The position numbers and the translations under genes are program-made. A stretch of DNA of 51,572 nt, taken from positions 1 to 51,572 of the forward strand of contig NEWT02000022.1 of the NCBI GenBank assembly GCA_002869925.2, read 5' to 3'. The stretch is from Nitrospira sp. CG24A (GTDB lineage Bacteria; Nitrospirota; Nitrospiria; Nitrospirales; Nitrospiraceae). The stretch's first letter is position 1. Every line of letters begins with the position of its first letter. The notes beneath the pieces are model-generated. The model did not search any database and was not told the origin of the DNA. It was given only the letters and a program-made list of their open reading frames with translations. This document shows positions 37,240 through 47,248 of this stretch, piece by piece.

Positions 37240-39527
37240 TAGAACTGGCTATATTTCGTCCGCAACCGTTGCCGAATGATTTCTGCCACGGTGTTGATCA
37301 GAAAGGTAAAGATAAATAAGAGCACGGCCGCCAAGAATAAGATGCGATAGAGTGTGCCTCCGTAAGGGGCTTCTGGAATTTCTACGGCGATATTGGCCGA
37401 TAACGTGCGAAAGCCATTGAAGAGGCTCCAATCCATAATAGGGGTGTTTCCCGTGGCCATGAGGACGATCATCGTTTCTCCAATGGCCCGGCCAAAGCCG
37501 ATCATGAGCGCAGAAAAAATTCCTGGACTTGCCGAGACAAGCATGAGCTTGACCAGGGTTTGCCAGCGGGTGGCTCCCAGTGCAAGAGACCCGGCGATCA
37601 AATGTCGTGGGACGTTGGACAAGGCTTCCTCGGAAATACTGAAGATGATCGGAACGATCGCAAAGCCCATCGCACACCCCACCACAAGGGCATTTCGTTG
37701 GTCGTACCGGAGTCCCCAATGGGTGGCGAACCAGGCTTTATAGTCGGTTCCGAACAGGAACGACTCGATCGACTGGTTCAAGCCCAGACAGACCACGACG
37801 GCGCCGATGATGATGGGAATCAGGACAAACGATTCCATCCCAGGGCGAAGACGGCGAATGAGCACGGCTGGGAGATATTGCCAAAGAATTGACGCGACTG
37901 CGACGCTCACAGGCACAACCACAATCATGGCGACCATCGCAGGAAAAATCCGTTCGAGCGCAGGGGCCAGCCACAAGGCGGCCAAGAATCCCAGGATGAC
38001 GGTCGGGAGCGCGGCCATGATCTCGATAGTCGGTTTGATCTTGGCTCGGAGATCGGGGTGCATGAACATCGACGTATAGATGGCGCCTAACAGGGCCAGA
38101 GGTACTGCGACCAGCATGGCGTAGAGCGTCCCCTTCAGCGTGCCGAAGATCAGCGGGAGGAGGCCGAATTTCGCTTCAAAATCGTCGGCGCCACTGGAGG
38201 ATTGCCACACATGTGCCGGTCCCTCATAGCCTTCGTACCAGACAGGCTTGAACAGAGTTGCAAGGGTCGTCTCCGGATGAGGGTTGTGAATCGCATAGGT
38301 GAGTAATTCTCCCTGATCGGTAAGAGCCACGGCTCCATCGGCTTTGGGAGAAAATGTTAGGGTGCGAATCGACTGCCCGTTCCCTGGAAGCTTCAGTACA
38401 GTCTGTGCTGAAGTGGAGTAGTGGACAAACAGATTGCCCTGCCTATCGCCGGTGATAAATCCTTTATCGCGAAGCGATGGAGAGACCACGGTGACGGGAG
38501 AGGAATGCGAGTCGAACCGATGAATCTGTTGAAAGCGAGTGAGCGAACTTTCTTGAGCTTGCCGAACCGGCATCCAGACTGAGACGTCGCCGCCGCTGCT
38601 GCCGATGGCCAGCGACCGATCTCCGATCAAATAGGACAGGGCTGTGACTGACGCGCCGGCCTGAGTGACGGGAATGGTTTCGGTCAGACTCGGCTGGGCA
38701 CCCTCTCGCACATCGTAGCGATAGAGGTTCCCGGCAGCGGTTCCAATCGACAGTGTTTCGCCACGGCTGTCAAAAATCAAAGCGGTGACAGGTTCAGCGC
38801 CGTGACCGGTCAGTGCAACAGGGGCGGGCGAGGACGATGGAGCGCTGTACCACAGGCGTCCTTGATTTGTCAGGGCTGCGGCGAGAATGCCCTGATCCGT
38901 TGGCTGGTAGGCCAAACGAATAATCTGCTCTTTAGCGGGAGTCAATTGTGCCGGGGGACCAAGGATGACCGTTGGAACGATGTGGCGTACCCCTGCTTCG
39001 AATCCGGCGGTGAATTCGATCGTCACAGGAATGAGGCGGCCATCGTCCGTGCCGAAAGCGAATCGATTGCCGGCCCCTACTGCTCGAGCGATGGCGGTGA
39101 TGGAGATTGTATCCAACCCTGGAGGAAGATCACAGGTGATCGGTGCGCCGGATTGCGCATTGAAGAAGCGGATCTGGTGATCGGATCCTGCCGTGAGTTG
39201 ATAGATAATCTCTTGATATTCATCCATTCCGACCAAGCTGGATTGAGGGAGGACGCTCGGTGGAGGGGCGCTGGCTACGTGTCCGGTCTGCGTTGCGTGA
39301 GGAGGAAAAAATACGGGAGCGACTTCTTTCACCAAGAAAATAAAGATACCGATAATGCTCAGGATGACGGCAATCCCACCGATGGTGATGACGACTTGAG
39401 CCAACCGGTCGAACATGCGACGCCACATCACTGCGGCTGAGTGTCTCGATATCGCCGGCGGGGGCGCAGAGCCATATACCCCTGCCGCAGGGGAGGGAAC
39501 CAGAGCAGGATGGGGTTCGCTACTCAA
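37239..39527 (-). CDS. pstC: Phosphate ABC transporter permease PstC with beta-propeller insertion
   Basis: A 762-residue PstC. One helix at about 38-62 is followed by a periplasmic WD40-like domain of about 370 residues ([59 protein letters not shown]). The permease core occupies the C-terminal 310 residues with [20 protein letters not shown]. The start is a TTG that overlaps the pstS stop; a later start is possible. The propeller could help dock PstS, which is inference. Confidence 0.93.
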   Translation of the reverse strand: MSSEPHPALVPSPAAGVYGSAPPPAISRHSAAVMWRRMFDRLAQVVITIGGIAVILSIIGIFIFLVKEVAPVFFPPHATQTGHVASAPPPSVLPQSSLVGMDEYQEIIYQLTAGSDHQIRFFNAQSGAPITCDLPPGLDTISITAIARAVGAGNRFAFGTDDGRLIPVTIEFTAGFEAGVRHIVPTVILGPPAQLTPAKEQIIRLAYQPTDQGILAAALTNQGRLWYSAPSSSPAPVALTGHGAEPVTALIFDSRGETLSIGTAAGNLYRYDVREGAQPSLTETIPVTQAGASVTALSYLIGDRSLAIGSSGGDVSVWMPVRQAQESSLTRFQQIHRFDSHSSPVTVVSPSLRDKGFITGDRQGNLFVHYSTSAQTVLKLPGNGQSIRTLTFSPKADGAVALTDQGELLTYAIHNPHPETTLATLFKPVWYEGYEGPAHVWQSSSGADDFEAKFGLLPLIFGTLKGTLYAMLVAVPLALLGAIYTSMFMHPDLRAKIKPTIEIMAALPTVILGFLAALWLAPALERIFPAMVAMIVVVPVSVAVASILWQYLPAVLIRRLRPGMESFVLIPIIIGAVVVCLGLNQSIESFLFGTDYKAWFATHWGLRYDQRNALVVGCAMGFAIVPIIFSISEEALSNVPRHLIAGSLALGATRWQTLVKLMLVSASPGIFSALMIGFGRAIGETMIVLMATGNTPIMDWSLFNGFRTLSANIAVEIPEAPYGGTLYRILFLAAVLLFIFTFLINTVAEIIRQRLRTKYSQF

Positions 39528-40512
39528 GTTTCTTGAGTTCCTTCTGGGTCGTGTCGGCCTTCAGCGGGAAGAATCCGTCCTTGACCACGACTTGCTGCCC
39601 TTCTTTGCTATAGATGAATTTGATGAACTCTCCAACGATCGGATCCAATGGTTTATTGGGCTCCTTGTTGACATAGAGATAGAGGTGCCGCCAGAGCGGA
39701 TAGGACCCATTATCCGCATTTTGTTGGTTGGCCTCATGAAACGGCATGCCCTCTTTCTCCGCCAGTGGAACGGCGCGCACGTTCGACGTGAGGTATCCAA
39801 TGCCGCTATAGCCGATGCCGCTTTGATCTTCGCTTATGCTTTGGACGACAGAGGCTGACCCAGGCTGTTCCTTGACTTCATCCTTGTAATCTCCATTCTT
39901 CAGCGCATGCTCTTTGAAGAATCCGTAGGTGCCAGAGGCTGAGTTCCGTCCATAAATACTGATGGGAATATCGCCGAGGCCGTCTTCCACGCCGGCCTGT
40001 TTCCACACCTGAATATTTTCATTGTGGCCCCAGCGTCGGCTCTTCGAAAAAATTGCATCAACCTGTGCCATGGTGAGTCCTTTGACCACATTGTCTTTGT
40101 TGACGTAGACGGCCAGGGCATCGATGGCGACTGGAAATGCGGTTGGTTTATATCTGAATTTTCTTTCGAAGGCATCCATCTCAGTATTCTTCATCGAGCG
40201 GGACATCGGTCCAAGTTGCGCGGTGCCTTCGATCAAGGCTGGAGGAGCCGTGCTCGATCCCTTGCCTTCGATCTGAATTTTGACGTTAGGATATTGTTTG
40301 CGAAATCCTTCAGCCCAGAGCGTCATAAGATTGTTGAGCGTATCCGAGCCGATGCTGTTGACATTGCCGGACACCCCGCTGACTTTGACGTAGCCTTTCA
40401 AGGCTGGATCGAGCTTGATCGCCTCATCGGCATAGGCCGATGGGATTCCCGACGCAAGAGCACCAAGAAGTGCGACGCACCACAGGCTGGACCTGGCGAA
40501 AAATGTATTCAT
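39520..40512 (-). CDS. pstS: Phosphate ABC transporter substrate-binding protein
   Basis: A 330-residue periplasmic binding protein. Residues 1-28 are a signal peptide ([14 protein letters not shown]). The phosphate-binding sites are in [15 protein letters not shown] and the later [22 protein letters not shown] lies 5 bases upstream of the ATG at 40512, which is used instead of a start 5 codons earlier. It is first in the operon pstS-pstC-pstA-pstB-phoU. A four-fold 11-bp repeat lies upstream. Confidence 0.96.
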   Translation of the reverse strand: MNTFFARSSLWCVALLGALASGIPSAYADEAIKLDPALKGYVKVSGVSGNVNSIGSDTLNNLMTLWAEGFRKQYPNVKIQIEGKGSSTAPPALIEGTAQLGPMSRSMKNTEMDAFERKFRYKPTAFPVAIDALAVYVNKDNVVKGLTMAQVDAIFSKSRRWGHNENIQVWKQAGVEDGLGDIPISIYGRNSASGTYGFFKEHALKNGDYKDEVKEQPGSASVVQSISEDQSGIGYSGIGYLTSNVRAVPLAEKEGMPFHEANQQNADNGSYPLWRHLYLYVNKEPNKPLDPIVGEFIKFIYSKEGQQVVVKDGFFPLKADTTQKELKKLE

Positions 40513-40552
40513 TGAAGCTCCTTTCATTATCCATATAAGAATGGTCGCCTTC

Positions 40553-40591
40553 TGTTACCAAGGCATTACACGCATGTTACAGCAGTGTTAA
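40553..40591 (-). promoter_or_regulatory. Pho-box-like repeat upstream of pstS
   Basis: On the minus strand, TTAACA, GTAACA, GTAATG and GTAACA follow each other at an exact 11-bp spacing with 5-base gaps (plus-strand positions 40586-40591, 40575-40580, 40564-40569, 40553-40558). The last repeat ends 40 bases before the pstS ATG. This is the layout of PhoP/PhoB boxes. Confidence 0.75.
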
Positions 40592-40669
40592 CTCCCCTGA
40601 TACTTCTGCTGGTTCCAAACGATTGAGCTGGAGAGACGGGCAGTCTGCCGCCCCTCCCAGAGATAATCG

Positions 40670-41965
40670 TTAAAAATTCCACTGCAGTTGAGTACGGATT
40701 ATCTCCCCATCGCGTATGGGATAGGGCGCGTTTTGAGTATCGGTGCGTTTCATCCAGGCATAGGCAATGGTGAATTCCAGCGCCTTGCTGAATTGGTATT
40801 CCAAGCCAACTTCCAATTCCCGGACGACATTGAACGGTGAATTGGTTCGGTGCTTCTTTCCGCCGTTGTATTCTTGCCAACGGATGTAGGGAATAGCATC
40901 GTTCCACTTATACATGGCTTGCACATATCCGCCTTGGAGCGAGCCTTCCTGAAGGGCTGTTTGCGTGGCATTCAGTTCCGGGCCTCGGCCCCAGTTCCAT
41001 TCCGCCTGGAGACCGAAGGGTTGAGGATACAGCACGAAATGTGCGCCGATGCGCTCGTCGTTGATATTCCCGCCATCCGGGCGCGTGGGAGTTACGGCGC
41101 CGATCGCACCGTTATTGACATTGATTAACCCGCGGTACGCATCCACTCCGACTTGCACGATTTGCCCATAGGGCAATTCGAATGGGTAAGTGGCATGCAG
41201 TACGACATGTTTATTGTCATTGGCTTCCGTGACATTGATGGTCTGACCGTTATACACCCCGACGCCTAAAACGCCATAGTCTCCTGACCCCTTGAGGCCT
41301 TTTTCAATCAGGTTTTTGAACACTTTTCTGGTCTCAACCGGTGTGTAATAGAGAAAGAATCCGAGGTCGCGCTCTCCTTGCACCGCACTATTGATGGCGT
41401 CTGTTCGGTCGAATGCGAGTCGATTTTGGCTGGATTGTAGACTTTCAAACCCGAACGGGACCTTCGATTGTCCTGCTCGAATACGAAACTCCTTATCCTT
41501 CGACAGGAACGGTAGGAAGATATCGGCATAGGCATCTCGGAGTTGGGCGAAGTTATTATTGCCGGTTCCTGAGGTGGCCCCAAAATCCGGCTGAAAGTAA
41601 ATGGACAGCCAATCGGTGATATCACCGGAGATGACGAGGCGGACACGGCGGAGCAGGAAGCCTGTATTATTTCCGATGGAGCTATCGTACTCGCTCCGCA
41701 GATCGTTTTCGTCGGTCAGATAATTAAACCGCATTTGCGTATAGCCACGGATGGCGATCTTGTCGTACCAGTTTTTGAGCTGAGCGCGTGCTTGAATAAC
41801 GGCTTCATCCTTTTCATGGTCGGCTTTGGTCTTGAGCCATTCTTCTTTCGTGATCTGCCCTTTCTCGTAGAGGATGTCCTCGATGCTGGCTTGGGCACTG
41901 TTGGCCTGAGCGATCAACCCAAGGCCGATCACGCAGGCGACGGTTGCGAACCACAGTCGTCTCAT
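40670..41965 (-). CDS. Phosphate-selective porin, OprO/OprP family
   Basis: A 431-residue outer-membrane porin. A signal peptide covers about 1-26 (GLGLIAQANSAQA). A short coiled-coil-like region (KAD...AVIQARAQLKNWYD) is followed by the beta-barrel: RGYTQMRFNYL, FLLRRVRLVISGDI, WLSIYFQPDFG and a final aromatic residue (QLQWNF), as expected for outer-membrane insertion. OprP members import phosphate or polyphosphate. It lies upstream of pstS with a Pho-box-like repeat of its own. Confidence 0.92.
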   Translation of the reverse strand: MRRLWFATVACVIGLGLIAQANSAQASIEDILYEKGQITKEEWLKTKADHEKDEAVIQARAQLKNWYDKIAIRGYTQMRFNYLTDENDLRSEYDSSIGNNTGFLLRRVRLVISGDITDWLSIYFQPDFGATSGTGNNNFAQLRDAYADIFLPFLSKDKEFRIRAGQSKVPFGFESLQSSQNRLAFDRTDAINSAVQGERDLGFFLYYTPVETRKVFKNLIEKGLKGSGDYGVLGVGVYNGQTINVTEANDNKHVVLHATYPFELPYGQIVQVGVDAYRGLINVNNGAIGAVTPTRPDGGNINDERIGAHFVLYPQPFGLQAEWNWGRGPELNATQTALQEGSLQGGYVQAMYKWNDAIPYIRWQEYNGGKKHRTNSPFNVVRELEVGLEYQFSKALEFTIAYAWMKRTDTQNAPYPIRDGEIIRTQLQWNF

Positions 41966-42034
41966 TCAATTACCTCCATTTCTTCTGTTGGGGCCTACCG
42001 ATTGTCTTACGTGGGCGGGAAGGTAGCTCTAACA

Positions 42035-42073
42035 GATAATGGGGAGATGACAGCGGTGTTAAAGAATTGTTAA
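42035..42073 (-). promoter_or_regulatory. Pho-box-like repeat upstream of the porin
   Basis: On the minus strand, TTAACA (plus 42068-42073) and TTAACA (42057-42062) are 11 bp apart, followed at the same spacing by the weaker GTCATC (42046-42051) and ATTATC (42035-42040). It lies 70-100 bases before the porin ATG. Confidence 0.55.
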
Positions 42074-42109
42074 TTTCGAATGGAGGTTCGAAGGATTTCG
42101 AGCAGGCAG

Positions 42110-43057
42110 CTAGAGGACGCGGTAGTAGAGTAGAGAACTTGCTCCTGTATTCTGGTCGCGCTGGAGCACTGCGGTCGCGTTTCTGGTCACTTCGTTCACG
42201 CGCACCGACATGCGAGCCAAGAAGAGATCGCTCTTGACGTCGTACAGATTTTGGGCACGGAGTTCTTTCCCAATATCTGCAAAACTACTCACGCGATCCA
42301 AGTCTTGAATGGTTTTGAAGGGGCGCGATATGGCAATGTCCGCAGCTACGCCTTGCGTAATGCTTGGATCGAGCGCCTGAAGGACAAAGGGGTCTGCGGT
42401 GTTCAGATTCAGCTTACTTTGTCCTTCTTGAGGATAGACGGTCACCAGCTTTGAGAGCTTTGCCATGATGTCTGGAGTCATCCCTTTAATCAGGCGCAAT
42501 TCTAAAAGTGTCTGCAGAGGAGCATTGGCCGCCCGGTAAGGGGGACGCAGCGTTTGGTAGTAGAGGCTTTCTGCTCCGGCAGGTTCCGGCGTCTCGTCCT
42601 GATCCACCCAATCGACGATGGCATCCACCAGATCCGGCTTGATCTGCAACAGATCGAAGAGCCGTTTGACTCTCTGGACCCTCGCTTTCTTGGCAATGGG
42701 GTCACCGGCCGCTGCCAGGTCGTTCAGGTTCAGCTTGCCCCGTTCATCCTCGATCTGGGCGGTCAGCAGGCCGTCACCGATGACATAATTTTTGATGGGA
42801 AGAGCCCACAAATCAGTGGGGGCATCGAAGAACTGGCCCGCTTTCCTGTCTTTGGCAAGGTCTTGCTGTAAGGTGCCACGGGCTGCCTGTACTGCGGCAC
42901 GCGCGAGCACCGTGGCTTTGAAGTTGTCGCGAAAGGCCGCGGCGTCACGGTATTCTCGCCTCGCCTCGGCGTCGAACTCAAGAATTAGCGCAACGAGGAG
43001 GGCGAGAACCAGGAGGGTAAGAAGAAGGGCGATACCACGTTCATCAGACCTTCGCAT
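42110..43057 (-). CDS. gspK: Type II secretion minor pseudopilin GspK
   Basis: A 315-residue GspK, the large pseudopilin at the tip of the type II secretion pseudopilus. The prepilin start is ERGIALLLTLLVLALLVALI, with Leu and Ile in place of the usual Phe and Glu at positions after Gly, as GspK proteins lack the E5. DERGKLNLNDLAA and the helical SAM-like region with IVDWVDQDETPEP are conserved. It overlaps gspM by 14 bases. It is last in the operon. Confidence 0.93.
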   Translation of the reverse strand: MRRSDERGIALLLTLLVLALLVALILEFDAEARREYRDAAAFRDNFKATVLARAAVQAARGTLQQDLAKDRKAGQFFDAPTDLWALPIKNYVIGDGLLTAQIEDERGKLNLNDLAAAGDPIAKKARVQRVKRLFDLLQIKPDLVDAIVDWVDQDETPEPAGAESLYYQTLRPPYRAANAPLQTLLELRLIKGMTPDIMAKLSKLVTVYPQEGQSKLNLNTADPFVLQALDPSITQGVAADIAISRPFKTIQDLDRVSSFADIGKELRAQNLYDVKSDLFLARMSVRVNEVTRNATAVLQRDQNTGASSLLYYRVL

Positions 43058-43592
43058 AGGTCACGATTCTCAGCGTTGCGTCAAGATTGACGGGATTATC
43101 GTATTTCGGTTTGATTTGCAGATGATGCACTTGAACGTCATAGGGTGCCCGTTCGATGGCCGCCAGCAGCGCGAGGAGCTGAGGAAGCGACACGCCATCG
43201 ACCCGAAGATCGACCGCGGTTTCCTGATAGCCCTCGACGACAGTAGCGGCCTGCGGCTGCAGGCCGACGATGCGATCGCGAATCTGTGCCGTCGTCGTTG
43301 CTTCTTCCATGAACGCCAGCAGCGAAAACTGGGCCGGGGGGCTCGGCATGCGTTGTTCAACTTTGGTGATACGCGCCTGCTTGACCACGTACTCCTGCGC
43401 GACAAGTGCGAGTTCCTGACTGTCTTTCGCTTTCCGCTTCGCGTGCCGATCGAGCTTGTCGATCGAGGCCATGAGCGGATCGACGATCAGGAGAAAGAGG
43501 AGTGCGGCTATAACCATGGCGCCGCCGGCCGCCACGATGATGCGCTCGCGCTGCGAGAACTGCTGCCATCGTTCTTTCAGCATCTGCATCAT
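43044..43592 (-). CDS. gspM: Type II secretion assembly protein GspM
   Basis: A 182-residue inner-membrane protein. One transmembrane helix ([18 protein letters not shown], about 21-38) follows the cytoplasmic [14 protein letters not shown], then a coiled coil and a ferredoxin-like periplasmic domain. GspM partners GspL in the inner-membrane platform. It overlaps gspL by 4 bases (stop-start). A diverged second copy of this gene's 5' part is at 50914-51332. Confidence 0.92.
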   Translation of the reverse strand: MMQMLKERWQQFSQRERIIVAAGGAMVIAALLFLLIVDPLMASIDKLDRHAKRKAKDSQELALVAQEYVVKQARITKVEQRMPSPPAQFSLLAFMEEATTTAQIRDRIVGLQPQAATVVEGYQETAVDLRVDGVSLPQLLALLAAIERAPYDVQVHHLQIKPKYDNPVNLDATLRIVTYAKV

Positions 43593-45163
43593 GGCCGTTG
43601 CACCGTATAGGTGAGGCGAAACACGACTTGGTTCGGCCCAGCTCCGACGCGGGTATCGCTGATGGATACATCATGGAGAGTCTCGTTCGCCATGAAGGAC
43701 TGCTTAATCTTCTCAACCGCATCGAACGTCGTGGTTTCTGCTTCCAAATGGATGCTCGTCCCGTCGATCGTCAATTCCCGTATCTTCAACGGGACGCCCT
43801 GGGGCACATGTTTCACGAGTTCTGCCAGGCCGGCCAGAACGTTATAGCGCGCACCGTCGACGATCGAGAGACCTTTTTCCAGCTGCGACACTCGATAACG
43901 CGCCTGGTCTAATTCATCACCCGGGTTTACGCCGGGACCAAACGTTTGCTCATATTGCGTCTGGAGTCCGAGCTTGAGGTCTTTGACCGTAGAATCTTTG
44001 AGGGCAACGCGTACGGCGAGATCTCCTAATACGAGAAGAGCCAGAATCAGTCCTCCCCATAGAGCCAGCCGTCGATCCCGTTTGGACACTTCCGTTGTGT
44101 CCGATGCGGCATCGCTGCTGGCTTTGAAGTCCAGGGCCAGATTCGATCCTGCCAGCCTGGATTTCCAGCGTGGGCGGACAATGTTTGGATGGATCGACAA
44201 TCCAAACGCGATGGAAAACGCGCGTGGGCAACTCGATCCAAATCCTTGCCGTGGGCCGACCGGGAGTAAGCCGAGTTGCTGCGCCATATGCCCGCTGAGT
44301 TCTTTCAATTTAGACCCGCCGCCCGATACCCAACAATGAGTCAGCCGTTGATGGGCTGCGTTTTCGTAGGTATGGAGGGAGACGCGTAACTCTTTCATGA
44401 CCGGTTCAAGCCAGGTCTCGATTTCCTGGACAGCCATGGCCCGCTTTCGCCGTTCCGCTTCGGCGAAGCTGCAGGCATAGCGCACGGCGAGCGCATGGGT
44501 GAGATGATTCCCTCCCCACAGCACAGTTCGTAACAACACGGGACGACCTTCGTGCACGAGACATAAGGTTGTCTTCGAGGCTCCGACGTCGATGATCGCC
44601 ATGTCGCCGGGGACCTGGGCGCCTTCCTCTTTCAGAAACTGGCTGACAGAAAACAAGGCCATCCCGTCAACCGTGATGACAGAGGGGTTGAGATCGGCGG
44701 AGGCCATAAACCGCAAATGTTCGGCAATTTTGGCTTTGGGTGCTGCGGTGACCAGCACGTCGGACCCTTTGGCCTTTGCCTGTCCTTCCAGGGATTCTCG
44801 CGCCGGTAATAACAGGCTTCCGACGGTGACGTCCTCCAAAGGCATGGGAATCAGGTTTTCCATTTCGAACGGGACAATCTGCGCCAGCTTGGACGCATCT
44901 CGAAAGGGAAAGGAGAGGGTTCTGACAAATACATCCTGGCAGGGGAGCGCCGTGACGATCTCTCCACTGCCGTACAAGCCATGCTGCCAGAGAAAATCTC
45001 TGAGCATGCCCGCGCGATGAGCGGGCTCCGACTGTTCCGGTCGCCCATAGGGAAGGGGCCGGTGGAAATACTCGACCGATTCACGCCCGCTCAAGCGGCG
45101 GCGGAACCGCACGGCCTTCAAGGCCGTTTGCCCGATATCGAGCCCAACACATTCAGCAATCAT
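43589..45163 (-). CDS. gspL: Type II secretion platform protein GspL (PilM-PilN type)
   Basis: A 524-residue protein combining an N-terminal actin-like PilM domain (GLDIGQTALKAVRF, PFEMENLIPMPLEDVTVG, AIIDVGASKTTLCLVHEGRP, and CWVSGGGSKLKEL) with a transmembrane helix at about 370-388 and a C-terminal PilN-like periplasmic domain (LKIRELTIDGTSIHLEAE). GspL recruits the GspE ATPase to the membrane. ATG at 45163 is chosen over a TTG two codons upstream. Confidence 0.9.
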   Translation of the reverse strand: MIAECVGLDIGQTALKAVRFRRRLSGRESVEYFHRPLPYGRPEQSEPAHRAGMLRDFLWQHGLYGSGEIVTALPCQDVFVRTLSFPFRDASKLAQIVPFEMENLIPMPLEDVTVGSLLLPARESLEGQAKAKGSDVLVTAAPKAKIAEHLRFMASADLNPSVITVDGMALFSVSQFLKEEGAQVPGDMAIIDVGASKTTLCLVHEGRPVLLRTVLWGGNHLTHALAVRYACSFAEAERRKRAMAVQEIETWLEPVMKELRVSLHTYENAAHQRLTHCWVSGGGSKLKELSGHMAQQLGLLPVGPRQGFGSSCPRAFSIAFGLSIHPNIVRPRWKSRLAGSNLALDFKASSDAASDTTEVSKRDRRLALWGGLILALLVLGDLAVRVALKDSTVKDLKLGLQTQYEQTFGPGVNPGDELDQARYRVSQLEKGLSIVDGARYNVLAGLAELVKHVPQGVPLKIRELTIDGTSIHLEAETTTFDAVEKIKQSFMANETLHDVSISDTRVGAGPNQVVFRLTYTVQRP

Positions 45164-45318
45164 CGACAACTGTGAGTGCTCCGTATTTCCATTATGCCCG
45201 GCCGGGATATTTCGGGAACGTGTACAACATGTGAGGCACTGAAGACCATTGAGGTTACGTGGAGCGATCGTCTACGTCTGTCTCGCATGATCTGTCTTTC
45301 GCGCACACTGCACGCCTG

Positions 45319-46218
45319 TTAGAGGGCGACCCGCGCCTGTATAATCGGTCCTACAAGTTTGAACGTCAAGGGGGCTCCTGGCTGGAACGGTGGCAACGAG
45401 AGGCTCGCCGCTTTTTGGGCGAACCCGGCGCCTGGAATCACCGTGACTGTGAGATCGAGAAGACTGTGTTGCAGAGGTTGCCGCAACGTCACATGTCCCT
45501 GGGCTGAAAACGATCCGTCCACGCCGTCTCCTTTCAAGTCCGTGACGTCGCAGATGCCGTCGCGGCAGGCGAACACAGCATGGATCTGGTTAAATGTGAG
45601 CGAAGAATTCGCGGGGGTGTTGGGCGCGATCCGTTCGACGACGAGATCCTTAATCTCAGCCTTCACAGTTCCTTCCCCATTAAGGGCAGCTTGTGCGCCT
45701 TGTGTGGTATCCCAGCGATGTACGAAGTCTCCCTGTATTGTTCCTCGGCTCACGTAGGGTTTCAGCACTGTTGTCAGATCCATCTGCTGGAGGTGGCCTT
45801 TGACGGTCAGAGGACCCTGTAACGACCATGCGGTTGAGGTCAGGGATCCAGAGGCTCGTCGCACTTCTGACTGCGCGACTCCCGGCAGCTGCAGGGTGTA
45901 CTCTACCACTAGTTGGCCTAAAATTGCCTGAAAGACTCCAATTCCCGCGCGTGCGGTTCCAACGGAAATCGTTCCGATTGTCGGTCCAGTGAGGACCAGA
46001 TCGCGCCACTCGATGGCCGCGGGTAGTCCCACTGACCAATCTGCCGCGCGAACCTCCAACCCGCTCGTTCGATTGAATTCGGTCAACAGTCGATGCTGGA
46101 GCAGACCATAGGGAAAGGTCAGGAACAGAAATACAATGAAGCAGGCCAGCGAGGCCAGTCCCCACCCCAATGGGCCTTTACGTGTCACTGTCGCAAGCCA
46201 GGGGAAAGGCCACGTCAT
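45319..46218 (-). CDS. gspN: Type II secretion protein GspN
   Basis: A 299-residue GspN-like protein. A short cytoplasmic start (MTWPFPWLATVTRKG) and a transmembrane helix (ASLACFIVFLFLTFPYGLL, about 22-40) precede a beta-rich periplasmic domain with repeats such as LEVRAADWSVGLPAAIEWRD. Its ATG overlaps the gspJ stop as TAATG, so the two are translationally coupled. Between gspJ and gspL is not the usual gspN site. Confidence 0.85.
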   Translation of the reverse strand: MTWPFPWLATVTRKGPLGWGLASLACFIVFLFLTFPYGLLQHRLLTEFNRTSGLEVRAADWSVGLPAAIEWRDLVLTGPTIGTISVGTARAGIGVFQAILGQLVVEYTLQLPGVAQSEVRRASGSLTSTAWSLQGPLTVKGHLQQMDLTTVLKPYVSRGTIQGDFVHRWDTTQGAQAALNGEGTVKAEIKDLVVERIAPNTPANSSLTFNQIHAVFACRDGICDVTDLKGDGVDGSFSAQGHVTLRQPLQHSLLDLTVTVIPGAGFAQKAASLSLPPFQPGAPLTFKLVGPIIQARVAL

Positions 46219-46838
46219 TATGACGCCCCTATCGCGACCCATTGGCGAACCGTCACGGGCTCCTCTTTCCCTTGGAGCAGTGTCAGCTCAAGTAAGATCG
46301 CTTTAGGTGTGCCAGGCTTTCCTCGACTATCCCACTCATCCAGCCAGAGCCGGCTCTTTCCGTCGTAATAACGCACATTGAACCCTTTCACTTTGGTGGC
46401 AAGCTCAACTTTTTCAATGGATTCGTCTGTCAGACTAAAGAGATTTCTTCGGGAAAATCGAAGGAGACGATCGCCTTCTCTGGTGTAGACGATACGGACC
46501 AGCTCGGTATCTTTGGCCGAATCCGCCCCTCGAAACTGGCCCATCGTGAGAAAGGCGACCGAATCTGCCGGTTGACCGTCCCGCTGGTCGTTGATCCCCA
46601 TCCAAGGGCCGGTTGCACGACTCTCGCTGACTGCCAGCTCATCAATCATAAGGCTTAACGTACGGCGAACGATTTGCTCATCAGCTGATTTCGCTCGTGC
46701 TGCGTCCATCGCGCTTGTCGTCACATAGAGAGACCCGAAGACTAACGTGGCCATCATGGCGATGAGAGAGACCGCCAATAGGATTTCGATCAGGGTAAAT
46801 CCCTTTTCAGAACCCTGTGGCGCTTGTCGAAAAGACAT
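46218..46838 (-). CDS. gspJ: Type II secretion minor pseudopilin GspJ
   Basis: A 206-residue pseudopilin. The prepilin peptidase site is KGFTLIEILLAVSLIAMMAT (about 12-31) with Glu5. The beta-sheet part contains LVRIVYTREGDRLLRFSRR and FNVRYYDGKSRLWLDEWDS. It overlaps gspI by 32 bases. Confidence 0.93.
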   Translation of the reverse strand: MSFRQAPQGSEKGFTLIEILLAVSLIAMMATLVFGSLYVTTSAMDAARAKSADEQIVRRTLSLMIDELAVSESRATGPWMGINDQRDGQPADSVAFLTMGQFRGADSAKDTELVRIVYTREGDRLLRFSRRNLFSLTDESIEKVELATKVKGFNVRYYDGKSRLWLDEWDSRGKPGTPKAILLELTLLQGKEEPVTVRQWVAIGAS

Positions 46839-47223
46839 AGGTGCTGACCTCGACCCTTTCTTCTATTTCCCCTCTCGGCCAGAGAACCTGAATCTTAATC
46901 TCCCGCACGACTGGTAATGGTGTGGGCGAGACGATCCGTTTCCATCGATAATTCGCCGGGCGATTCGTCATCTCGGGAGTGGCTTGAGACCCCAGCGGGG
47001 TCGGCAGAAATTCTCCGCCTGTTTCGCCAAGGGGTAAGAGGGCGCCCAACTCCGTCTCGACCAATTTTTCCTGTGCGAGGATCGTGGCTGTCGTGAGTTC
47101 ACGGGCTCTCGCATGCAGGTCGAGATCCCAATTGCGCAGCCCTAATAAGATCGGCAGCGCCAGCGCGAGAATGCCGAGCGCAATCAGTACCTCCAATAAT
47201 GTGAACCCCTGTTCACTCCTCAT
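46807..47223 (-). CDS. gspI: Type II secretion minor pseudopilin GspI
   Basis: A 138-residue pseudopilin. The cleavage site is QGFTLLEVLIALGILALALP (about 5-24) with a five-residue leader. LAQEKLVETELG and the closing WPRGEIEERVEVSTYV strand agree with GspI. It lies 25 bases after gspH. Confidence 0.93.
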   Translation of the reverse strand: MRSEQGFTLLEVLIALGILALALPILLGLRNWDLDLHARARELTTATILAQEKLVETELGALLPLGETGGEFLPTPLGSQATPEMTNRPANYRWKRIVSPTPLPVVREIKIQVLWPRGEIEERVEVSTYVFSTSATGF

Positions 47224-47248
47224 AGACGCACACTCGGTGGTGACACAG

